The translations under genes were made by a program, and so were the position numbers. Below the pieces are notes generated by a model, which was given only the letters and a program-made list of their open reading frames with translations, was not told the origin of the DNA and ran no database searches. Shown here in pieces: positions 18,804-27,783 of a stretch of DNA of 64,000 bases (its first letter is position 1; every line of letters begins with the position of its first letter). This DNA is from a virus: the IMG/VR virus record IMGVR_UViG_3300027709_000056, positions 62,001 through 126,000 of that record; one strand, given 5' to 3'.

Positions 18804-19798
18804 TTGAAGTAAAAAATGATGGTTGGTCAAATGACTTGTTAAGAGTCGATGTTGCAATCGGAAATATCTGTAATTATAAGTGTTGGTATTGTTGGCCAGA
18901 ATCTCATGCTGGAAATATTAAATGGCCCGATTTTGATTCTTATGTTAAAAATCTTTCACATTTATTAGATTATTATTTAGAGAATAGTGAAAAGAAACGA
19001 TTTGATATTACTCTTATGGGTGGCGAAGTTACTCATTGGAAAAGATTTACAGATCTTATAAAATATTTTAAAGAAAGATATGATTGTATCTTTACATTAA
19101 CAACTAATGCTTCTAAAAAAATATCTTGGTGGCAAGATGCTTACAAATATTTAGATTATGTTAATATAAGTGTTCACCACGAATTTTCAGACCCTAATCA
19201 TCTTAAAGACGTTGCAGATTTTTTATATGAGAAAAATGTTTATCTTGTAACACTTGTTCTAATGGATCCGTTAGCTTGGGATAAGTGTACAGATATAGTT
19301 GATACTTTAAAAACTAGTAAACATAGATGGACAATAAAACAAATGCCAATAGTTGAACATGGTGATATAAAAATTGTATATACAGATGAGCAAAAGAATG
19401 TTCTTAATACATTAAGAGCACGTAAACCTAATATTTGGTATTATTGGAGGTCTAATAAAAGTTATAAAAGTAAAGTAAAAGTAATAGACACTAATAATAA
19501 GAAACACTCTTTTGAAGACAACGAAATACTACGAAGAGTTTTTACTGAAGAATCTTCACGTAAACTTAATAATTTTAAAGGTTGGGAATGTGATGTAGGA
19601 GTTCATTGGATAGCAATTAAGTCCAATGGACAAATATCAGGTATTTGTAATAATGGATTATATGATGAAGGAAAAACATATAATTTAAATGATGTCGATT
19701 TTAAAACAACCTTTAGACCGAAAATTACACCTACAATATGTGAGCAGGCCGCTTGTTGGTGTGGGTTTGAAACTGATATGCCTAAAAGAAAATTATGA
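18794..19798 (+). CDS. Radical SAM protein, 334 aa
   Basis: C26-x3-C30-x2-C33 (GNICNYKCWYCWP) binds the cluster; LMGGEVTHW is a GGE variant. The tail carries GWECDVGVHW, GICNNG and TICEQAACWCG, a likely auxiliary cluster. It is a tandem paralogue of the preceding gene and overlaps it by 10 bases. It may share a substrate or act in sequence with its neighbour; no direct evidence tells which. Confidence 0.8.
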   Translation: MEIIEVKNDGWSNDLLRVDVAIGNICNYKCWYCWPESHAGNIKWPDFDSYVKNLSHLLDYYLENSEKKRFDITLMGGEVTHWKRFTDLIKYFKERYDCIFTLTTNASKKISWWQDAYKYLDYVNISVHHEFSDPNHLKDVADFLYEKNVYLVTLVLMDPLAWDKCTDIVDTLKTSKHRWTIKQMPIVEHGDIKIVYTDEQKNVLNTLRARKPNIWYYWRSNKSYKSKVKVIDTNNKKHSFEDNEILRRVFTEESSRKLNNFKGWECDVGVHWIAIKSNGQISGICNNGLYDEGKTYNLNDVDFKTTFRPKITPTICEQAACWCGFETDMPKRKL

Positions 19799-20412
19799 AG
19801 ATAGATATTAATGATATAGCTTATTGGATGGATGCAATCCGTGATGAAGAAAATCATCAACGTTATCATATGCTAGAAAGCTTCTGGCACGGACAACTTA
19901 AAAGTAAAGTTTGGTTATGTGAAGAACTTCCTAAAGTTACTCATGCAACAACAAATAAAATAGTTATTTTTGGCGGTTGGTATGGAGTATTATCAACAAT
20001 GCTTTTTAATAGTGAGCTTGGTGTTAGACATATTACGAGTGTTGATATTGATCCTAAATGTGAAGAGATAGCAGTAAAGATGAATAAAAAATATGAAATG
20101 GCTGAACCGTCTACTTTTAAGGCAGTTACAGCAGATATGTGTGATTACGAATATACAGAACATCCGCAGATTGTTATTAATTTAAGTTGTGAACATATTA
20201 CGCAAAAACAATATGAGGCTTGGCTAGAAAAAATAGATCCTGATACATGGATAGTTGTACAAAGTAATAATTTTGCATCACATAAAGAACATATTAATTG
20301 TTCTGATAGTCTTGATGATTTTAAATGGAAATCTAAAATTAGTAAACCTTTTTATACAGGAACATTAGAATTACCTAAATATGATAGGTATATGATAATT
20401 GGAAGAAAATGA
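19795..20412 (+). CDS. Class I methyltransferase-like protein, 205 aa
   Basis: KIVIFGGWYGVLSTML (~58-73) is a motif I-like Gly-rich loop; VDIDPKCEEIA is the acidic end of strand 2; VTADMCDY and VINLSCEH fit motifs II and post-II. Together they indicate a Rossmann-fold SAM-dependent methyltransferase. The acceptor is unknown. It overlaps the radical SAM gene upstream (ATGA) and the SGNH-like gene downstream, so it belongs to the island pathway. Confidence 0.6.
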   Translation: MKIDINDIAYWMDAIRDEENHQRYHMLESFWHGQLKSKVWLCEELPKVTHATTNKIVIFGGWYGVLSTMLFNSELGVRHITSVDIDPKCEEIAVKMNKKYEMAEPSTFKAVTADMCDYEYTEHPQIVINLSCEHITQKQYEAWLEKIDPDTWIVVQSNNFASHKEHINCSDSLDDFKWKSKISKPFYTGTLELPKYDRYMIIGRK

Positions 20413-21218
20413 CAGACCTAAACGAAATGATTAATCTTATTGAGCGAAAAGTAATTAAGAATCTTGCCCCTAGTATGCCAAAGTATATTACTTCTGGAAA
20501 GATTTTACCACCAGATGGTCATAACGATATAGTTAATGGTTTTACTGTAAGTGGTACAGATACTGCGGATCACTTTGAGTATAATAGTACGGCATTCGGA
20601 GATGATTGGGAGTATCAAACAAAGCAAGTCAATTACACACTTAATAAACATTCTTATCGAACAAAAGAATTTGCAGATGTTGATTGGAAAGAATCAGTAG
20701 TTATATTTGGTTGTAGTAATGTATTTGGTGTCGGCGTTGATGATGCTGACACTATTAGTAATCAACTATCTATTATACTTAATCGTCCTGTAATAAATCT
20801 AGGTGTTGGCGGAAGTTCTATTGACTTTAACTTACATAATTCAGTAATTTTAAATGCTAATTACCCAACACCAAAAGCAGTAGTTCATATTTGGACAGGG
20901 TCTGATAGAACAGTATATTATCAACGTAAGAAATTAATTTTTCATGGTGGGTGGACTCTTGAACCTAACAACTATTTTGACCACTGGGCAAAACATAAAG
21001 AACACGGACAGATTCAAGCCTTGTTTGCTAGTTTAATTAGTAAACAATTATGGAAAGATACTGGTTATTACGAAGCAAGTTTCTTTACAGAAACTGCTGA
21101 TCTTTTAGACTGTGATGATTTAAGTGTAACAGATAAAGCAAGAGATAATTTGCATCCCGGTAAGAAAACTACAAAACTTACCGCAGAAAGAATAGCTAAG
21201 AATTTATGTATAAGTTAG
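20409..21218 (+). CDS. SGNH-hydrolase-like protein, 269 aa
   Basis: VVIFGCSNVFGVGVDDADTI has the G-x-S nucleophile block, with Cys in place of Asp. INLGVGGSSIDF provides the conserved Gly block, and DNLHPGKKTTKLTAE supplies a C-terminal D-x-x-H. A SGNH esterase or transferase fold is likely. Coupled by ATGA to the methyltransferase-like gene. Confidence 0.6.
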   Translation: MTDLNEMINLIERKVIKNLAPSMPKYITSGKILPPDGHNDIVNGFTVSGTDTADHFEYNSTAFGDDWEYQTKQVNYTLNKHSYRTKEFADVDWKESVVIFGCSNVFGVGVDDADTISNQLSIILNRPVINLGVGGSSIDFNLHNSVILNANYPTPKAVVHIWTGSDRTVYYQRKKLIFHGGWTLEPNNYFDHWAKHKEHGQIQALFASLISKQLWKDTGYYEASFFTETADLLDCDDLSVTDKARDNLHPGKKTTKLTAERIAKNLCIS

Positions 21219-22198
21219 ACGACATAAAATCAATCCACTTTGAAGTAACAAGTAAATGTCAAGCTCGTTGTCCTATGTGTCCACGACGTACTCGAGGGGG
21301 ACCTTTAAATATAACTCTTGATGAAATTACCTTTAATACATTTATTAAATGGTTCCCAATAGACTTTATTAAACAATTAGTTGATTTTAATATGTGTGGT
21401 AATTTAGGTGATCCAATTATAGCAGAAGACACTCTTGAAATTTTTAATTATTTGCGTGAGCATAATTCAACCATGACATTACAAATGCATACTAATGGCA
21501 GTGGTAGAAGTAAGGAATGGTGGCAGGCTCTTGCAGGTATTAATGTTAAAGTTATATTTGGTATTGATGGATTAAAAGATACACATTCTTTGTACAGAAT
21601 TAGCACAGATTGGCAAAGGATTATAGATAATGCACAAACGTTTATTAATGCAGGTGGAGATGCACGTTGGGATATGTTAGTCTTTAAACATAATGAACAC
21701 CAAGTTGATACTTGTGAACAGATGAGTAAAGATTTAGGGTTTAAAGGATTTAGTATTAAACATACTACAAGATTTAGAGATGGTAAATTAGATGTTATTG
21801 ATGATGACTATAATGTTACCCATACGCTTTATCCTACAAAGAAAAGCGAAGAAGCAATTGCAAAAGTCAAAACAGCTCAAAGCGAGTTATTACCAACTAT
21901 TACTTGTAAAGCAAAAAAAGATAGTCAGTTATACGTAAGTGCTAGGGGAAATGTTTCACCTTGTTGTTGGTTAGATTTAGAATGGGTACCAGAAGTATCA
22001 ATATCACGTATTGATTATATGTCCAAAATAAACCAATTTCCAAATTTGCATAATACAAGTTTACGTGAAATATTTGATAGTGGATTTTTTAGTGCTATTA
22101 GTGGATGTTGGTCGACAACAGGATTAAAAGAATGCTCAAAACAATGTGGTAGTTTTGATAAACTTAATGCACAATTTGAACAATTAGAGCATGAATAA
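21206..22198 (+). CDS. Radical SAM/SPASM protein, 330 aa
   Basis: C18-x3-C22-x2-C25 (KCQARCPMCPR) is followed by an NLGDP block in place of GGEP, and by a C-terminal SPASM region (TCKAKKD, GNVSPCCW, SGCW, ECSKQCG). The R-C-P-M-C-P-R core is typical of SPASM maturases and their relatives. It is the last gene of the + strand operon and faces the hairpin at 22.26 kb. No peptide-precursor gene was found next to it, so a RiPP function is unsupported. Confidence 0.8.
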   Translation: MYKLDDIKSIHFEVTSKCQARCPMCPRRTRGGPLNITLDEITFNTFIKWFPIDFIKQLVDFNMCGNLGDPIIAEDTLEIFNYLREHNSTMTLQMHTNGSGRSKEWWQALAGINVKVIFGIDGLKDTHSLYRISTDWQRIIDNAQTFINAGGDARWDMLVFKHNEHQVDTCEQMSKDLGFKGFSIKHTTRFRDGKLDVIDDDYNVTHTLYPTKKSEEAIAKVKTAQSELLPTITCKAKKDSQLYVSARGNVSPCCWLDLEWVPEVSISRIDYMSKINQFPNLHNTSLREIFDSGFFSAISGCWSTTGLKECSKQCGSFDKLNAQFEQLEHE

Positions 22199-22260
22199 TA
22201 CGTTATATACGTCTAAAAATACGCTGGTATACTTGCACACGTCTATAATACTTAACCACG

Positions 22261-22297
22261 CTTAAACGACGTTATACGCTGTTTAAGACGCCTTTTT
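22261..22297. terminator. Hairpin in convergent gap, possible bidirectional terminator
   Basis: CTTAAAC (22261-22267) pairs perfectly with GTTTAAG (22281-22287) around a 13-base loop, then CCTTTTT follows. A competing hairpin can form between GTTTAA (22281-22286) and TTAAAC (~22296-22301). It lies between two converging gene ends in a 115-base gap. Confidence 0.45.
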
Positions 22298-22313
22298 AAA
22301 CGCACTTAATACC

Positions 22314-22568
22314 CTATTTTACTACTGTTTGATATGTAAATTCTTCAGGACTTGATATGTCTATTGTCTTATCTTTATAGTAGAATCTTAAAGTATTTGG
22401 AGAGTTTTCAAAGTCAAGATACATATCACATAGACTGTTCATCCAGGCTGTATGTGTCTTACCGGTATGGACTACTTTACCATTTTCTATAACTTCGTAA
22501 TCAATAATTACTAGGTCATATTTGGTATCAAAATTCTTTGCCAAAGCATTTGTTATTTCTATTTCCAT
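22314..22568 (-). CDS. Hypothetical protein, 84 aa
   Basis: A short acidic beta-rich protein (YDLVIIDYEVIENGKVVHTGKTH). No family recognised. Its start overlaps the end of the next gene on the - strand by 10 bases, which supports the pair as a transcript ending at the 22.26 kb hairpin. Confidence 0.55.
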   Translation of the reverse strand: MEIEITNALAKNFDTKYDLVIIDYEVIENGKVVHTGKTHTAWMNSLCDMYLDFENSPNTLRFYYKDKTIDISSPEEFTYQTVVK

Positions 22569-23284
22569 TGTTTCTCCGCATACTGTTTTACAGTATCTGT
22601 GAAATCCAATTTTCCTAAATTATATTCAAGATAAAAAAGCATACTGTTTAAATCGTTTTTCATTCTATCCCTAAATCCTAATTCGGACGTATTCCATTTT
22701 TTAAAGTCTGCCCAAAAGTAGCCTTCTTCATCTTTAAGTCTTTTTGTTGGTGGTATGCCTACTTCTGGAAATCCGCAATTAGGAATACTGTCAACTACTG
22801 TTTTTAGATTCTTAAACAATATAACAGCCTGATCGATATATTCAATAAAGTATTTTTCATCTATATTACCTTCAAATATATCATATTGAAAATCTAAACC
22901 TACTTGGTGGCATGGTCTTTGAACAACACTAAAGAAAAAAGCATCATCAGTAATTTCATTTTCAATTGGAATTTCTGTTCTGAAGTCTTTGCTATTTTGA
23001 GATAGTTTATATAATTGTAAAAATGCTGGCCAATCGTGTTCTGTGAATTGCCATTGCTTTGTAAGTTTATAAACTGTTCCTGTCAGGTTTATATGAATTG
23101 CTGTAACATCTCTATGTATTGTTACACCTCTATGTCTGGAGAAGGCATTTTTATTATAGGTCCAAATATATTTGCCTTCGGTTTCATCTCTAGTACAGTT
23201 TGAATGGAATGCGTCAGCTTTTTCTTGATTCCATGTTGATAATAGCTTTTCTAAATATTCTTTAATTTCAGTATTCTCAAGCAT
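22559..23284 (-). CDS. Hypothetical protein, 241 aa
   Basis: No family recognised. Its features include a Trp- and His-rich N-terminal part (TYNKNAFSRHRGVTIHRD), VVQRPCHQVGLDF in the middle and a C-terminal helical region. The start is 26 bases from the divergent aminotransferase gene, so the promoters must overlap. Possible partner of the 84-aa protein downstream. Confidence 0.55.
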   Translation of the reverse strand: MLENTEIKEYLEKLLSTWNQEKADAFHSNCTRDETEGKYIWTYNKNAFSRHRGVTIHRDVTAIHINLTGTVYKLTKQWQFTEHDWPAFLQLYKLSQNSKDFRTEIPIENEITDDAFFFSVVQRPCHQVGLDFQYDIFEGNIDEKYFIEYIDQAVILFKNLKTVVDSIPNCGFPEVGIPPTKRLKDEEGYFWADFKKWNTSELGFRDRMKNDLNSMLFYLEYNLGKLDFTDTVKQYAEKQWK

Positions 23285-23297
23285 AGTAGTACTTATT

Positions 23298-23305
23298 ATT
23301 AAATA
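23298..23305 (+). promoter_or_regulatory. Late-like octamer ATTAAATA five bases before an ATG
   Basis: ATTAAATA then CAGTA then the aminotransferase ATG. If it acts as a -10, transcription would begin at or just before the start codon. Confidence 0.35.
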
Positions 23306-23310
23306 CAGTA

Positions 23311-24414
23311 ATGCTCATCTATAATGAAATGATTGGTCAGTGGGTTAATCAAAACTCTAAACGATCTATTGATAAAACTGAAGGATATTATACCTATAGT
23401 AACGGTAACAAATATCTTGATACCCAAATGGGTAATAGCAGTTTTATATTTGGATATAATGATAAGCGAATACTAGATGCTATTTCAAATAGTAGTGTAG
23501 ATTTTTTACACTCATCAAAAACTAGTGATACGTTAAATTCAGTTACAAAGAAATTATTAGAACTATCTAAGATGAGTACTGTTCTTTGGAGCCACAGTGG
23601 TAGTGATGCTGTCGAGTCAGCAGTTGCATTAAATGATCGATATTGGGATATTGTAGATCCAACAAAAAAGAAAATTATTACAATTGAAAATAATTATCAC
23701 GGTGCAACATATCTTACTAAAGCTATGCGAGGTGAAGTTCCCTTAGATCGATTTATTATAACAAAAGACTTTGGAATACAAGCGGCAATTGATGAAACTG
23801 TTGGAGCAGTTATTGTTGAAAGTATACCTTGGCTACACGGAGTGAATCCACGAAGTAAGCAATGGTGGATAAATTTAAGAGATTTATGTACAAATAGAAA
23901 TATTAATTTAATAGTTGATGATGTCGCTGGAAGTTTTGGTAAATTAGGTTATGCATTTAGCACGGATAGATATAATATATCTGCTGACATAATTGCTACA
24001 AGCAAAGCTATAACGGCAGGGTATGTTCCATTTGGAGCCACGTTTGCAAATAAGAAAATTGTTGATGTATTAAAAGATAGTAACTGGGATCATAGTCATA
24101 CCTATAATCCTTCCGCTTATGCCATAGAAGCGTGTAATTGTGTTTTAGAAAGACTTGATGAATTTAACAATATACCACGACTAGAACAAAATCTATCTGA
24201 CATATTCTTTCATACAGGATTAGAATCTTGTAATATAGGATTAGTAGGAGAATTAAAATTACCTACAACTAAAAGTCCAGAGCAATATTGGAAAGCAGGA
24301 CTTGAACTTAATATATACGTTCCTGACAGATTTATAATAGTAATGCCTGTAATTGCTAACGAAGAATACTTTTTCCGTTTAGCAACTTCAATTAGGACTT
24401 TACTTTCGTTATAA
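23311..24414 (+). CDS. Class III PLP-dependent aminotransferase, 367 aa
   Basis: SHSGSDAVESAVAL (~95-107), IENNYHGATYLTKAMRG and IVDDVAGSFG (D203) are cofactor motifs; K232 in ATSKAITAGYVPFGA is the Schiff-base lysine. The family moves amino groups to aldehydes or ketones (ornithine, 4-aminobutyrate, diaminopelargonate) or acts as glutamate-1-semialdehyde mutase. The substrate is not readable. Slightly short for the family (~400-430), missing part of the N-terminus. It converges on the radical SAM gene at 24392 with a 23-base tail overlap. Confidence 0.8.
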   Translation: MLIYNEMIGQWVNQNSKRSIDKTEGYYTYSNGNKYLDTQMGNSSFIFGYNDKRILDAISNSSVDFLHSSKTSDTLNSVTKKLLELSKMSTVLWSHSGSDAVESAVALNDRYWDIVDPTKKKIITIENNYHGATYLTKAMRGEVPLDRFIITKDFGIQAAIDETVGAVIVESIPWLHGVNPRSKQWWINLRDLCTNRNINLIVDDVAGSFGKLGYAFSTDRYNISADIIATSKAITAGYVPFGATFANKKIVDVLKDSNWDHSHTYNPSAYAIEACNCVLERLDEFNNIPRLEQNLSDIFFHTGLESCNIGLVGELKLPTTKSPEQYWKAGLELNIYVPDRFIIVMPVIANEEYFFRLATSIRTLLSL

Positions 24415-25285
24415 AAATATCTGCCGCACAAGTACACCAATTTCTATTACATATAACAGACTGTGTTGGATGTGCAAATGTTCCTTGATATATGTTTCCT
24501 AAACTACCACCTACTCTACAAGTAGCACGATGAACTTCTCCGTCCCAGTTTATCATAAGACTTTCTAAACCTATATTACATTTCCAATCAGTAAATTTAT
24601 TTCTATGCTGTTTAATAATATCATTAGCATGAACAATTTCTTCGTCATCAACCAAACAGTTAGCATCAGCAGTAGCATTAAGTTCTAATAACCAACCTAG
24701 ATCATCTTTTATATATTTGTTATCGTCAAATTTGTCATGATCTTCATCACCCCAGCGTATTCTTCGTACTGCATATTTTACGTTGTTAGTATCAAATAGC
24801 TCTACAGTTTTACGTACTGCATCCATATAATCATGATGGGCCATTACATTTACAAAGAAATTCTTCTTTCCTTGTTTTTTATATTCAAGTATTGTATCAA
24901 TGACTCTTTGATAATCTGCTTCAAAGTGTAGGCTAAACAATATGTGGTTCCAATATTCTTCATTTTCTAAATGCCAAGCGTGTGTTCTAGTTCCATTAGT
25001 CGTAAGACTTACCCATGATACGTTTTTAGCTTTTAAATAATGTAGAAGCTCTTCAAATTTAGGATGAACTGTTGGTTCCCCTCCTGTAAAAGTAATTCTT
25101 ACAGGTTTATCTGTTTCACAAATCTTATCTACAGTATCTTTTAGTATTTGTATGTCCGTGTGTTTGCTAAAATTATCGTGTATACTAGCTGGACAATAAG
25201 AGCAATCGTAATTACATCTTTTGCCAAGATTCCATTGTACGCTAAGACTATCTTGATGTCCCCATCTACTAGTAACCTTATACAT
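24392..25285 (-). CDS. Radical SAM protein, 297 aa
   Basis: C24-x3-C28-x2-C31 (GKRCNYDCSYCPAS), FTGGEPTVHP, and a tail with DWKCNIGLES, ATCRVGG and ICNRNWCTCA for an auxiliary cluster. It is the same subfamily as the pair at 17841 and 18794 but on the opposite strand. ATG at 25285 overlaps the upstream stop by eight bases and is preferred over the TTG nine bases earlier. Confidence 0.8.
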   Translation of the reverse strand: MYKVTSRWGHQDSLSVQWNLGKRCNYDCSYCPASIHDNFSKHTDIQILKDTVDKICETDKPVRITFTGGEPTVHPKFEELLHYLKAKNVSWVSLTTNGTRTHAWHLENEEYWNHILFSLHFEADYQRVIDTILEYKKQGKKNFFVNVMAHHDYMDAVRKTVELFDTNNVKYAVRRIRWGDEDHDKFDDNKYIKDDLGWLLELNATADANCLVDDEEIVHANDIIKQHRNKFTDWKCNIGLESLMINWDGEVHRATCRVGGSLGNIYQGTFAHPTQSVICNRNWCTCAADIFITKVKS

Positions 25286-26990
25286 ACTCTGCAAACTCCG
25301 GAGTTATAACTTCAAATGGTCCTTGATTACGACTTTTATCTAAGTTATGATTAAATTTAATACAGTCTTGCCATAACTCGTCGTGTAGATTATCAGCTTT
25401 TAAGAAGTTAATATTATCCTGAATTTGTGTCAGTGTAAAATGTTTCATGCGTTCGTCATCTTTTACAAGTTTATAATTAACCACTTGAGATTTTAATGCT
25501 TCTAGTTTATCAATTACTTCTATTTTTAGTTTAGGTGGTATTACTTGTGCCGATAAAGCTCGTGGATACTGTACGTGATGACTGTAAAAAATAATCCCCA
25601 TCGTTTCTAAGAAGTATTCAATTACCTTATCAATTTGCATTATGTTATTTGCCTGTACAGTAAATGCTCCACCAATTCTTCTAACTGTAGGAATAGTTTT
25701 CATAATTTTAACGTTTTCTTCAACATCACTAAACTTACCATTACCTCTAATGTAATCATATACATCATGCAATCCGTCAATTGAAACATTAACTGCAACA
25801 CTTTTAAATTTAGGCCAATAGTCATGTATACTACGACCACCTTTAATTCCTAATACAGTTCCATTTGTAGCATACTTAATTTCCATATTTTTTCCGTATG
25901 GTGCTAACAGATCTAAAATTTTATAATGTTGTGGATCCATTAACGGTTCGCCACCAGCAAATTCTACTCGTCTAAAGAATGGTAGTAATTTTTTAAAACT
26001 TGACCACCAATTCTCTGAATCGTCAAACACATCGATATATTGTCCGGGTGTTTTAACTAGTCCCTCAACTGCTGGAATAAGAAAGTTGTTTTCTTTTTTA
26101 TAAAACTCTGTAACTTGATCCCAGTCTTTCCATTGTGTACTATCTAATGGGTTACACATACGACATCTAAGATTACATAAATTGTTTAGTTTGATTTCCA
26201 TAGTAGGAAATTCAAACGGCATTGAATAATCGTCTTCTAGTGTGTCTAATGCATCAGGGTATAAGTTGATCCTTGCTTCAGGTATTACTCCTGCTATATG
26301 ACGCTGTCGTAAGCTCTGTACACCCTGATCTTCTTTTCTAAAGCAAGGCTCACATACATCAGGACGTTCATTATTCAATACTTGTCGGCGAACTTCTTTC
26401 ATTTTATCGCCATTCCATACTTCTTCTAAAGTTTCATCTTTAATATTACCAATAGGAAGACTTCTGCAACATACTTTAATTGCACCATCTTCTCTTGTTG
26501 CTAATCCTGTAAAAGGGTGCATACAAAATGTTTTACTTTGCATACAAAATCTTTTACTTACATCTATAAAAATTTCTCTTAGATAATCTAATGCTCCAAT
26601 AGTTTCATTATATCTTAAACCAAGATCTATACATAATATTTTAACGTTAGGACTAACAATAGCACTATGAACAACACTAGTATCTAAAATAAAAGGAAAA
26701 TTTATAACGTATTCTTTATCTTTTACAGTAAGTTTAAATTCTTCTTTAGTAAGAGGAACAATTAAACAGCTATCACGACCGTCATCAGTGTGTTCTGGAA
26801 CGTTATTATCTGTAAATTCTGTTACTATTGTTGAGGATAGATCTATATTACTTTTAAATAATGCAGGTTCTACTTTATATTCTTTTACTATTCCGTCAGC
26901 ATATTCAAAAATAGGGTCATTCTTAAATGATGCTAAGATTACTTCTAATGCATTATCTGTTATTGTAACATTATTAAAGGGCTGAAGCAT
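25278..26990 (-). CDS. Fusion: DSBH oxygenase-like domain + SPASM/twitch + radical SAM, 570 aa
   Basis: Residues 1-145 resemble a 2-oxoglutarate/Fe(II) double-stranded beta-helix: H67-T-D69 and H108 (VVHSA) are plausible iron ligands. Residues 156-225 are a Cys-rich prefix (FCMHPF, VCCRS, CEPCFRKED). The radical SAM domain has C272-x3-C276-x2-C279 and AGGEPLMD. The C-terminal ~200 residues match the 27784 protein in style. The combination suggests two successive oxidative or radical steps on one substrate, which is inference. It overlaps the PP-loop gene upstream by 17 bases. Confidence 0.75.
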   Translation of the reverse strand: MLQPFNNVTITDNALEVILASFKNDPIFEYADGIVKEYKVEPALFKSNIDLSSTIVTEFTDNNVPEHTDDGRDSCLIVPLTKEEFKLTVKDKEYVINFPFILDTSVVHSAIVSPNVKILCIDLGLRYNETIGALDYLREIFIDVSKRFCMQSKTFCMHPFTGLATREDGAIKVCCRSLPIGNIKDETLEEVWNGDKMKEVRRQVLNNERPDVCEPCFRKEDQGVQSLRQRHIAGVIPEARINLYPDALDTLEDDYSMPFEFPTMEIKLNNLCNLRCRMCNPLDSTQWKDWDQVTEFYKKENNFLIPAVEGLVKTPGQYIDVFDDSENWWSSFKKLLPFFRRVEFAGGEPLMDPQHYKILDLLAPYGKNMEIKYATNGTVLGIKGGRSIHDYWPKFKSVAVNVSIDGLHDVYDYIRGNGKFSDVEENVKIMKTIPTVRRIGGAFTVQANNIMQIDKVIEYFLETMGIIFYSHHVQYPRALSAQVIPPKLKIEVIDKLEALKSQVVNYKLVKDDERMKHFTLTQIQDNINFLKADNLHDELWQDCIKFNHNLDKSRNQGPFEVITPEFAEYV

Positions 26991-27741
26991 TTTTCATTCC
27001 CCATTCTCGTTCTTGACACCAAAAACACTTGCCACAAGTAGGAACGTACTGTCCTTTTTTGTAATTTTTATAATCTAGGTCACCGAATATATCTGGGTAA
27101 TCAGTAGCATCACCCTCGCAACTTCTTGTTATATTAAGTAAGTCAGTAAGGTAATTTTTTTTAAATTGTTTAATAACCCAATCTTTTTTAGTTGCTATTA
27201 ATGGGTGACAAATTTTTGTCCCCATATGATCTTTTATAGCTTCAAGTGTAGGTTCTTTTCTATCAGCTAATGCCCCTTCAAGTTCTACATCTGGATTTTG
27301 ATTAACACCGGCAAACCAAGCATCTAGTTTATATTTGTGTACCAAATATTCGTTAAATGCACGTAAAATAATTTGATTACCAGATTTCATTTTCCCATCA
27401 ATCTCAATCGTTGGTCCTTTGCTACCCCATTCTAGTTCAGGTGGTATAAAATTTAAATGTCTTCGAAATTCAATCTTAGGGAAGCGTACGACAAACCAAT
27501 TAAACACTTCTTCAGCAATATGCTCTTGCCAAGGTCTTGTTTGCCAACAACGTATCTGTGTACTAATGTGTACTTTACAATTATCGTGTAAATTAGTACA
27601 AATTAAGTAGGCCATTAAGGCACTATCTGCACCGCCACTAAGACTGATTCCAATGTTTCGCCATTCAGTATTAATTGGAAAATACACGTTATCTATATGT
27701 ACGCCTGGTGTATCCGAGGTCTTATAAATATCATTATGCAT
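26974..27741 (-). CDS. QueC-like PP-loop ATP pyrophosphatase, 255 aa
   Basis: GISLSGGADSALMAY (31-45) is a PP-loop. C208 with C236-G-K-C239-x2-C242 near the C-terminus resembles the four-Cys zinc site of QueC, which makes preQ0 from carboxy-deazaguanine. The spacing between the first Cys and the CxxCxxC group (27 residues) is longer than in classical QueC. The phage has FolE, QueD, QueE and DpdA elsewhere, so it could supply the missing QueC. Because it overlaps a radical SAM gene it may instead form an amide or nitrile on the island product. Confidence 0.6.
   Translation of the reverse strand: MHNDIYKTSDTPGVHIDNVYFPINTEWRNIGISLSGGADSALMAYLICTNLHDNCKVHISTQIRCWQTRPWQEHIAEEVFNWFVVRFPKIEFRRHLNFIPPELEWGSKGPTIEIDGKMKSGNQIILRAFNEYLVHKYKLDAWFAGVNQNPDVELEGALADRKEPTLEAIKDHMGTKICHPLIATKKDWVIKQFKKNYLTDLLNITRSCEGDATDYPDIFGDLDYKNYKKGQYVPTCGKCFWCQEREWGMKNASAL
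27723..27730 (+). promoter_or_regulatory. Late promoter octamer TATAAATA
   Basis: An exact TATAAATA on the + strand, 53 bases before the radical SAM gene at 27784, placed inside the 5' end of the divergent PP-loop gene. Confidence 0.5.
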
Positions 27742-27749
27742 AATAACAG

Positions 27750-27757
27750 TATTTATT
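27750..27757 (-). promoter_or_regulatory. Late-like octamer AATAAATA eight bases before an ATG
   Basis: AATAAATA on the - strand, separated by eight bases from the PP-loop gene start. If functional, the leader would be only a few bases long. Confidence 0.35.
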
Positions 27758-27783
27758 GATGCCTAACTTGGTAAGATTTTAAT

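Noticed and set aside
21206-22198. RiPP maturase with a peptide precursor
   Set aside because: No small Gly- or Cys-rich precursor-like gene was found beside any of the SPASM-type proteins.
23311-24414. Assignment as glutamate-1-semialdehyde aminotransferase feeding the HemB-like enzyme
   Set aside because: Motifs fit class III aminotransferases generally; nothing specific to HemL, and the gene sits in the island 35 kb from hemB.
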